From the NCBI RefSeq assembly GCF_003951285.1, contig NZ_RXFQ01000014.1, forward strand, positions 101,650-165,649: a stretch of DNA of 64,000 bases, in the 5' to 3' direction. Below the pieces are notes generated by a model, which was not told where the DNA came from, searched no databases, and saw nothing but the letters and a program-made list of their open reading frames with translations. The position numbers were made by a program, and so were the translations under genes. Positions 58,105-64,000 of the stretch are shown piece after piece. Every line of letters starts with the position of its first letter. The stretch's first letter is position 1. The DNA comes from Variovorax beijingensis. Lineage in GTDB: Bacteria > Pseudomonadota > Gammaproteobacteria > Burkholderiales > Burkholderiaceae_C.

Positions 58105-58422
58105 ATGCTCTACGACGTACGCACCTACACCTGCCGCGCCGGCACCCTGAAGCGCCACCTGGCGCTGTATGCCGAGCACGGCTTCGACATCCAGCGCCGC
58201 CACCTCGGCGAACCGCTGGCCTATCTGCAGACCGAGACCGGCAACGTCAACAGCTACACGCACATCTGGGTTTTTGCCGACGCGGCGGATCGCGCGAGCA
58301 AGCGCGCCGCGATGCAGCGCGATCCGGCTTGGGCGAGCTACCTCGAGAAGAGCGCGGCGGCCGCCTACCTCGTTTCGCAGGAGACGAGGCTGATGGTGCC
58401 GACGTCCTTCTTCAAACCCTGA
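58105..58422 (+). CDS. NIPSNAP-family protein (105 aa)
   Basis: MLYDVRTYTCRAGTLKRHLA through YTHIWVFADAADRASKRAAM is the NIPSNAP ferredoxin-like fold. Often encoded in catabolic operons; role unknown. The preceding 40 bp contain two copies of GAACCGCAAA. Co-directional with the neighbouring catabolic genes. Confidence 0.92.
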   Translation: MLYDVRTYTCRAGTLKRHLALYAEHGFDIQRRHLGEPLAYLQTETGNVNSYTHIWVFADAADRASKRAAMQRDPAWASYLEKSAAAAYLVSQETRLMVPTSFFKP

Positions 58423-58501
58423 CATCGCGCTGCTGCGCGCACGCGCAGCCCCGGCAGCCGCAAAGACGGCCGCGCCGCCACAAGACCCTTGGAGACATCC
58501 C

Positions 58502-60103
58502 TTGTATCAACAGATCTACGACCCGGTCGGCGGGTCCCTGCTGCTGTCGTCGGCGCTGGCCGCGCTGCCGCTTCTTACCATGTTCGTCATGCTGGGCTGG
58601 CTGCGCGTCGCGCCGCACATCGCGGCCTTCGTGTCGCTCGCCATCTGCGTTCTGGTGGCGGTGTTCGCCTACCGCATGCCTTGGGCCACGACGCTCAACG
58701 TCGGCCTCTACGGCGCGGCCTTCAGCGTGCTGACGGTGCTGTGGATCATCGTGAATGCGATCTGGCTCTACAACCTGACCGTGCAGTCGGGCCATTTCGC
58801 GGTGCTCAAGGACAGCTTCGCGCGCATCAGCCCCGACCCGCGCATCCAGTCGATCATCATCGCCTACAACTTCGGCGCGCTGATCGAAGCCCTGGCCGGC
58901 GCCGGAACGCCCATCGCCATCTCGGGCGCCATGCTGCTGGCCATCGGCATCAAGCCGATGAAGGCTGCGGTGCTGGCGCTGGTGGCCAACACGGCGCCCG
59001 TCGCCTTCGGTGCGCTCGCGGTGCCGATCGTCACGCTGGCGCAGGTGTCGGGCGAACCCTTCGGCCTGCTGGGTGCGATCGTCGGGCGCCAGACGCCGAT
59101 CCTGGCGGCCTTCGTGCCGCTGATCCTCGTCGGCCTGCTCGACGGCAGGCGCGGCATTCGCCAGACCTGGCCTGCCGCGGTGGTCGCGGGTCTTGCGTTC
59201 GGCGCGGCGCAGTGGATTGCCGCCAACCACATTTCGGTTGAGCTGGCGGACGTGTTTGGTGCCCTTGGCTCGGCCGGCGCGCTCATGCTGTTCCTGCGCG
59301 TGTGGCAGCCGGTGCAGCCCGGGCGCATCGAAGACGTGGAGCCGTCGCAGCTGGCGGTGGCGCGGCACGACGCACGCGCTGTATGGATCGCCTACGCACC
59401 CTACATCCTGATCATTGCCATCTTCTCCCTGGCGCAGATCAAGGGCGTGCAGCAATGGCTCTCGGCAGGCACCCTGCGCTTCCCGTGGCCAGGGGTGGAT
59501 ATCGTCAATGCGGCGGGCAAGCCCGTGTCCTCGGTCTTCACACTCAATTCGCTGTCGGCGACCGGCACGCTTCTTTTCGTGGCGGGGCTGCTGTCGGCGA
59601 TGCTGCTGCGCGTGCGGCCCGCCGCGGCCGTGCGCACCTATGGCGCCACGCTCAGGCAGCTGCGCTGGGCCATTCCCACCGTGCTGTGCGTGCTGGCCCT
59701 GGCCTTCGTGATGAACTACTCCGGCCAGACGATCACGCTCGGCCGCTGGATGGCGCAGACCGGCCCGGCCTTCGCCTTCCTCTCGCCGGTGATCGGCTGG
59801 ATCGGCGTGGCCGTGACGGGGTCGGACAATTCCTCCAACGCGCTGTTCGGCGCGCTGCAGGTCGCCGCGGCCAACGAGACCGGCATCCGCCCCGCATTGC
59901 TGGCCGCGGCCAACGCATCCGGCGGCGTGCTCGGCAAGATGATCTCGCCGCAGAGCCTGGCCGTCGGCGCGGCCGCGGTCGGCATCATCGGGCAGGAGGG
60001 CGCGATCTTCCGCAAGGTGATCGGCTGGAGCCTGCTGTTGCTGCTGGCGCTTTCCACGCTGGTCTACTTGCAGGCAGGCCCGCTGGCCTGGATGCTTCCC
60101 TGA
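58502..60103 (+). CDS. L-lactate permease (LctP)-family transporter (533 aa)
   Basis: About 13 hydrophobic helices with the LctP motifs YNFGALIEALAGAGTPIAIS and TGSDNSSNALFGALQ and a C-terminal GKMISPQSLAVGAAAVG. These are proton symporters for lactate, glycolate and related hydroxy acids. The start is TTG 58502, eight bases after GGAGA; no ATG is available near the conserved N-terminus. The pathway substrate is therefore probably a 2-hydroxy acid or the like. Confidence 0.94.
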   Translation: MYQQIYDPVGGSLLLSSALAALPLLTMFVMLGWLRVAPHIAAFVSLAICVLVAVFAYRMPWATTLNVGLYGAAFSVLTVLWIIVNAIWLYNLTVQSGHFAVLKDSFARISPDPRIQSIIIAYNFGALIEALAGAGTPIAISGAMLLAIGIKPMKAAVLALVANTAPVAFGALAVPIVTLAQVSGEPFGLLGAIVGRQTPILAAFVPLILVGLLDGRRGIRQTWPAAVVAGLAFGAAQWIAANHISVELADVFGALGSAGALMLFLRVWQPVQPGRIEDVEPSQLAVARHDARAVWIAYAPYILIIAIFSLAQIKGVQQWLSAGTLRFPWPGVDIVNAAGKPVSSVFTLNSLSATGTLLFVAGLLSAMLLRVRPAAAVRTYGATLRQLRWAIPTVLCVLALAFVMNYSGQTITLGRWMAQTGPAFAFLSPVIGWIGVAVTGSDNSSNALFGALQVAAANETGIRPALLAAANASGGVLGKMISPQSLAVGAAAVGIIGQEGAIFRKVIGWSLLLLLALSTLVYLQAGPLAWMLP

Positions 60104-60136
60104 ATTCCTACACTTCCTGATCCACGGAGATCCAAC

Positions 60137-60952
60137 ATGCAGAACTACCGCCAACTCTTCGATCTGAGCGGCAAGACGGCCGTGGTGCTGGGCGCGGCGT
60201 CGGGCATCGGCCAGGCGTCGGCCCATGCATTGGGCGCGCTCGGTGCGCACGTCGTATGCGCGGACCGCGACGCCGACGGCGCAAAGTCCACGGCCGAGCA
60301 GATCACGCAATCGGGCACGGGCTCGGCCGAATGGCGCAGCACCGACGCGGCCAGCGGCGCGGACATCGCGGCCTTGGCTGCGCACACGCTGGCGGTGCGC
60401 GGGCGCATCGACGTTGCCGTGGCAACGCCGGCGCTCAACATCCGCAAGCTCATCGTCGACTACACGGACGAAGAGTTCGACCAGGTCGTGAACCTGAACC
60501 TCAAGGGTGCCTTTCATTTCATGCGCCGCTTCGGCGCGCCGATGATGAAGCAGGGAAGCGGCAGCCTCATCCTGTGCTCGTCGATGCGCGCGGTGACGAT
60601 CGAGCCCGGCCTCGGGATCTATGCGGCCACCAAGGCCGGCATCGCGCAGATGGTCAAGGGCTTCGCGTCGGAGGTGGGCAGCTACGGCGTGCGCGTCAAC
60701 GCAGTCATGCCCAGCATCATCGAGACCAGGCTGACCGCACCGCTCAAGGAGCGCCCGGCCATTTACGACACCTATGCGGCCCACACGGTCTTCAATCGCT
60801 GGGGGCAGCCGTCGGAAGTGGGTTCGGCGGTGGCCTTTCTCGCGTCCGACGCGGCCAGCTACATCACGGGCAGTTCGCTGTCGGTGGATGGCGGCTGGAC
60901 CGCGATCGACGGCCCGCCCACCGGGCTGACGGCGACGCGGCCGTCCGTGTAG
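60137..60952 (+). CDS. Short-chain dehydrogenase/reductase (271 aa)
   Basis: SDR motifs: VVLGAASGIGQASAHAL, CADRDADG (NAD preference), YAATKAG active site, and GSSLSVDGGW at the C-terminus. The usual NNAG segment is replaced by VATPALN. Last gene of the unit; would oxidise a hydroxy group of the pathway intermediate. Its ATG lies 33 bp after the permease stop with a ribosome-binding site GGAG. Confidence 0.93.
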   Translation: MQNYRQLFDLSGKTAVVLGAASGIGQASAHALGALGAHVVCADRDADGAKSTAEQITQSGTGSAEWRSTDAASGADIAALAAHTLAVRGRIDVAVATPALNIRKLIVDYTDEEFDQVVNLNLKGAFHFMRRFGAPMMKQGSGSLILCSSMRAVTIEPGLGIYAATKAGIAQMVKGFASEVGSYGVRVNAVMPSIIETRLTAPLKERPAIYDTYAAHTVFNRWGQPSEVGSAVAFLASDAASYITGSSLSVDGGWTAIDGPPTGLTATRPSV

Positions 60953-61058
60953 GCGCGCTCGTCCGGCCCCGCGCCGGCGGCTCCATGCCGAAGCCGTGCA
61001 GACATGGCTGCGCCCCCGGCCTAAACTGCGGCCCGCACAACTTCTCTTCGGAGGGCCG

Positions 61059-61424
61059 ATGACGACGAATTACCAAGGCAGCTGCCACTGTGGCCGGATC
61101 GCCTTCGAGGTCGGGATCGAAGGCGAGGGCGAGATCCAGGGGGCGATGGCATGCAACTGCTCGATGTGCCAGCGCAGGGGATCGCTGCTGTGGTTCGTGC
61201 CGCACGACCGGCTCAGGCTGAAGACGCCGCCCGGGGACATCAGCACCTACATGTTCAACAAGCATGTGATCTCGCATCGCTTCTGCGCGGTCTGCGGCAT
61301 TCATGTCTTTGGCGAGGGCACCGATCCCAAGGGCAACAGGATGGCGGCCATCAACATCCGCAGCCTCGAGGGCATCGACCTCGATGCGGTGCCGGTGCAG
61401 CATTTCGACGGGCGTTCGAAGTAG
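61059..61424 (+). CDS. GFA-like (glutathione-dependent formaldehyde-activating) zinc protein (121 aa)
   Basis: The zinc-ligand pattern of the Gfa/CENP-V domain is clear: GSCHCGRIAFEV, CNCSMCQRRG and FCAVCGIHVFG. Members bind zinc and may handle glutathione adducts; most are uncharacterised. GGAGGGCCG precedes ATG 61059. Separate from the preceding catabolic unit by about 100 bp. Confidence 0.93.
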   Translation: MTTNYQGSCHCGRIAFEVGIEGEGEIQGAMACNCSMCQRRGSLLWFVPHDRLRLKTPPGDISTYMFNKHVISHRFCAVCGIHVFGEGTDPKGNRMAAINIRSLEGIDLDAVPVQHFDGRSK

Positions 61425-61550
61425 GCCCCGGGCAGCCACCCGCTTGCGTCGGCACGGCCAATCCCGTACGCTGGCCTGGCGTCCACGCGCAGCACCCGAG
61501 CCCTGGCGGGCCGCCGGGCCGGCCTTGCGGGCGCGTAAGGAGTGCATGCC

Positions 61551-63611
61551 ATGCCAAGCCGATCGAACGGCCTTGCGGCCGAAATGCAGGCCGTGCGAAC
61601 GCTGGCGCTGGTGGGCGCCGCGGCCGCCGGCAAGAGCTCGCTGGCCGAGAACCTGCTGTACAAGGCGGGCGCCATCGCGGCGTGCGGCAGCATCGAGCGC
61701 GGCAGCACCGTCAGCGATCACGACCCGCTCGAGCGCCGCATGCAGCACTCGCTCAACGCATCGGTGATGCACCTCACGCATGCCGGCACGCGCATCCACC
61801 TGATCGACACGCCCGGCGGGCCTGACTTCCTCGGCCAGAGCCTGCCGGCGCTGGAGGCAGTCGAGACAGCGGCGGTGGTCATCAACGCCGCCACCGGCAT
61901 CGAGCCGATGGCGGTGCGCATGATGGAGTACGCGGCCTCGCGCCACCTGGCCCGCATGATCATCGTCAATAAGATCGACTCGCAGGGCGTCTCGCTGGCG
62001 GGCCTGCTGGCCGACATCCAGGCCACCTTCGGCCGCGAATGCCTGCCGCTGAACCTGCCCGACGGCGTCGGCCGCCAGGTGGTGGATTGCTTCTTCAACC
62101 GCTTCGGGCAGTCCGACTTCGGCCCGGTCGAGGCGGCGCACCGCGCGCTGGTGGAGCAGGTGGTCGAGGTCGATGCGGCCTTCGTCGACCGCTACCTCGA
62201 GGAAGGCGACGTGGACCCGGCCGAGCTGCACGCCCCGCTCGAGCAGGCACTGCGCGAAGGCCACCTGATCCCGGTGTGCTTCGTCTCGTCGCGCAGCGGC
62301 GCCGGCGTGGCCGAGTTGCTGGACGTGATCGTCAAGCTGCTGCCCGACCCGACCGAGGCCAACCCGCCGGACTTCATCATGGGCGAGGGCGCAGAGGCCA
62401 AGCCCATGGAGGCCAGCCCCGACCCATCGCTGCACGTGCTGGCGCACGTGTTCAAGGTCACGGTCGACCCCTATGTCGGCAAGATGGGCATCTTCCGCGT
62501 GCACCAGGGCACGGTCACGCGCGACAGCCAGCTCTACATCGGCGACGGCCGCAAGCCCTTCAAGGTGGGGCACCTGTTCATGCTCCAGGGCAAGGACCAT
62601 GTCGAGGTGTCGCACGCGGTGCCGGGCGACATCGTGGCGGTGGCCAAAGTCGAGGAGATCCATTTCGATGCCGTGCTGCACGACGCGGCGGAAGACGCCC
62701 ACGTGCACCTTGCGCCACTGCCGTTCCCGGTGCCGGTGCACGGCCTGGCCGTGGAGCCCAAGCGCCATGGCGACGAGCAGCGCGCCTGGGAGATCCTCGG
62801 CAAGCTCGCGGCCGAGGACCCGTGCCTGCGCATCGAGCATGTGGCCGCGACCAACGAGACGGTGCTCTACGGGCTTGGCGAGCTGCACCTGCGCATCGTG
62901 CTCGAACGCCTGCGCGAGGTGTACCGCTTCGAGGTCCAGACGCGGCCACCGCGCATCGCCTACCGTGAGACAGTGAGCGCGCCGGCCGAGGGCCACCACC
63001 GCCACAAGAAGCAGACCGGCGGCGCCGGCCAGTTCGCCGAGGTCTTCCTGCGCATCGAGCCGCTCGCGCGCGGCGCGGGTTTTCAGTTTGCCGACGAAGT
63101 CAGGGGAGGGGCGATCCCGGGCCAGTTCATCCCCGCGGTGGAGAAGGGCGTGCGCGAGGTGCTGGCGTACGGCGCGATCGCGGGCTACCCCGTGGTCGAC
63201 GTGCGCGTGGTGGTGTACGACGGCAAGCACCACAGCGTCGACAGCAAGGACATCGCCTTCGCGACCGCGGGCCGCAAAGCCTTCATGGCCGCGATCCGCG
63301 AAGCCCGGCCGGTGGTGCTCGAGCCGATCGTGCAGGTCGAGATCGCCGTGCCCGAGCATGCCGTGGGCGACGTCACGAGCGACCTGTCGGCGCGGCGCGG
63401 CCTGGTTACCGGCACCTCGGGCCTGGGAGGCGGCACCGTGGCCATCGGCGGGCAGGTGCCCGAGGCCGAGCTGGCGAGCTACCAGTCGCGGCTCAATGCA
63501 ATGACCAGCGGCCAGGGCCGCTACACCATTGCGCTGTCGCACTACGAAGCCGTGCCGCCGGCGGTCCAGCAGACGCTGGTGAGCCAGTACCGGGTGCACG
63601 ACGAGGAATAG
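61551..63611 (+). CDS. EF-G-like translational GTPase, FusA2 type (686 aa)
   Basis: G domain with a modified P-loop (GAAAAGKSSL, residues about 20-30), IHLIDTPGGPDFL (G3) and VNKIDSQG (G4), then EF-G domains II to V (ETVSAPAEGHHRHKKQTGG, HHSVDSKDIAFATAGRKAF). Some 20 residues shorter than standard EF-G. FusA2-type paralogues do not replace EF-G; some act in stress. ATG 61551 follows AAGGAG at a spacing of eight; GTG 61542 is in frame. Confidence 0.92.
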   Translation: MPSRSNGLAAEMQAVRTLALVGAAAAGKSSLAENLLYKAGAIAACGSIERGSTVSDHDPLERRMQHSLNASVMHLTHAGTRIHLIDTPGGPDFLGQSLPALEAVETAAVVINAATGIEPMAVRMMEYAASRHLARMIIVNKIDSQGVSLAGLLADIQATFGRECLPLNLPDGVGRQVVDCFFNRFGQSDFGPVEAAHRALVEQVVEVDAAFVDRYLEEGDVDPAELHAPLEQALREGHLIPVCFVSSRSGAGVAELLDVIVKLLPDPTEANPPDFIMGEGAEAKPMEASPDPSLHVLAHVFKVTVDPYVGKMGIFRVHQGTVTRDSQLYIGDGRKPFKVGHLFMLQGKDHVEVSHAVPGDIVAVAKVEEIHFDAVLHDAAEDAHVHLAPLPFPVPVHGLAVEPKRHGDEQRAWEILGKLAAEDPCLRIEHVAATNETVLYGLGELHLRIVLERLREVYRFEVQTRPPRIAYRETVSAPAEGHHRHKKQTGGAGQFAEVFLRIEPLARGAGFQFADEVRGGAIPGQFIPAVEKGVREVLAYGAIAGYPVVDVRVVVYDGKHHSVDSKDIAFATAGRKAFMAAIREARPVVLEPIVQVEIAVPEHAVGDVTSDLSARRGLVTGTSGLGGGTVAIGGQVPEAELASYQSRLNAMTSGQGRYTIALSHYEAVPPAVQQTLVSQYRVHDEE

Positions 63612-63612
63612 C

Positions 63613-63765
63613 ATCGCCCGCCCGACTCGGGGGCATCCGGTTGCACGAGAGCTGTCGGCGCTCGACGTCGCGGCGGCGGCGGGCTATGCCAGCATTGCCG
63701 CCTTCTCGCGCGCGTTCCAGCGCCATTTCGGCCAGCCGCCCACGCTGCACCGAAGCGGCGTGTGA
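63613..63765 (+). pseudogene. AraC-type HTH fragment
   Basis: Directly after the EF-G-like stop, 50 codons read ALDVAAAAGYASIAAFSRAF and QRHFGQPPTLHRSGV, the second HTH of an AraC regulator. No upstream start or first HTH exists, since the preceding bases belong to the GTPase gene. A truncated gene remnant. Confidence 0.75.
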
Positions 63766-64000
63766 CGCCCCCCATTGAACCGCGGCACCATGCGTTGGCC
63801 GGGTGCGCGTCATGTGTACAGCGGCTATGGAGCACCTGTGTACAGCCGGTACGGGCCCGAAGCTGCCGTACACATTGCTCCGAAGCAGTCTCTCAAAACG
63901 AAATCTTACGGTCGCGCCGGCCTGTACTGGACTCCTCGGAGAAAGGTGTCGGCCTCGGCTTCAACAAGATCATCTGGCTCGCTTCGTGCGGGAGGTCTCC
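63766..64000. other. Terminal region with short TGTGTACAGC repeats
   Basis: No gene is visible. TGTGTACAGC occurs at 63813-63822 and 63837-63846 (24 bp apart), and an inverted GTACACA at 63868-63874. This could be an operator cluster for a gene beyond the edge or a boundary scar beside the AraC remnant. Confidence 0.4.

Noticed and set aside
1..64000. tRNA, rRNA or riboswitch genes
   Set aside because: No cloverleaf-like sequence with a CCA-adjacent T-loop, no rRNA signature and no recognised riboswitch motif were seen by eye. A covariance-model scan would be decisive.

Overview
The window is a high-GC (roughly two-thirds GC by eye) proteobacterial chromosome segment. Codon use, the Bug/TctC-type binding protein, the class I PHA synthase, the trimeric autotransporter/TpgA pair and a hairpin-forming C-run/G-run intergenic element all fit Burkholderiales, most likely Comamonadaceae (Variovorax-like). 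That assignment is an inference from gene content; no rRNA or tRNA gene is visible to confirm it.

Region 1 (1 to about 31.5 kb) is a compact stress and low-oxygen survival island. It encodes an MgtC/DUF4010 membrane protein (cut by the window edge), two universal stress proteins, a PHA synthase and a thiolase, a P-type Ca2+ ATPase and a Ca2+/cation antiporter, an NfeD/slipin pair, two PRPP synthases, a second-type FtsH, PEP synthase with a CBS-domain protein, a LEA-like helical protein, a small cytochrome c, and a five-gene efflux operon (membrane fusion protein, RND pump, DUF2892, TolC, sulfide:quinone oxidoreductase-like) beside an ArsR regulator. Thirteen 14-bp sites matching or approximating TTGAT-N4-ATCAA (FNR/ANR type, often with a TTGCG half) lie in front of nearly every transcription unit. 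For twelve of them a -10-like hexamer lies 31 to 33 bp from the site centre, the geometry of a class II FNR-activated promoter. The island therefore reads as one oxygen-responsive regulon. It also holds decay: an IS5-type transposase remnant next to a broken antiporter, and a 17-kDa-antigen-like gene with an in-frame amber codon.

Region 2 (31.6 to 45.3 kb) holds a small Cys-rich protein, a Crp-family regulator co-oriented with a degenerate GGDEF-like protein (with a CRP-like palindrome upstream), a frameshifted exoD, and a 2918-residue trimeric autotransporter adhesin with its TpgA-like partner. An unusually AT-rich stretch precedes the adhesin. A DUF4019 protein follows.

Region 3 (45.5 to 51.6 kb) has an oxalate/formate-type MFS antiporter bracketed by a sensor kinase and a NarL-type response regulator, then small genes (VOC protein, 2H phosphoesterase, two hypotheticals).

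Region 4 (51.6 to 64 kb) has an Old Yellow Enzyme and an SDR divergent from a MarR regulator with tandem operator-like repeats; an AraC regulator ahead of a catabolic operon (ThDP enzyme, Bug-type binding protein, NIPSNAP protein, lactate-permease-type transporter, SDR); a GFA-like protein; a second EF-G-like GTPase; and a broken AraC gene. No tRNA, rRNA or CRISPR array was found.
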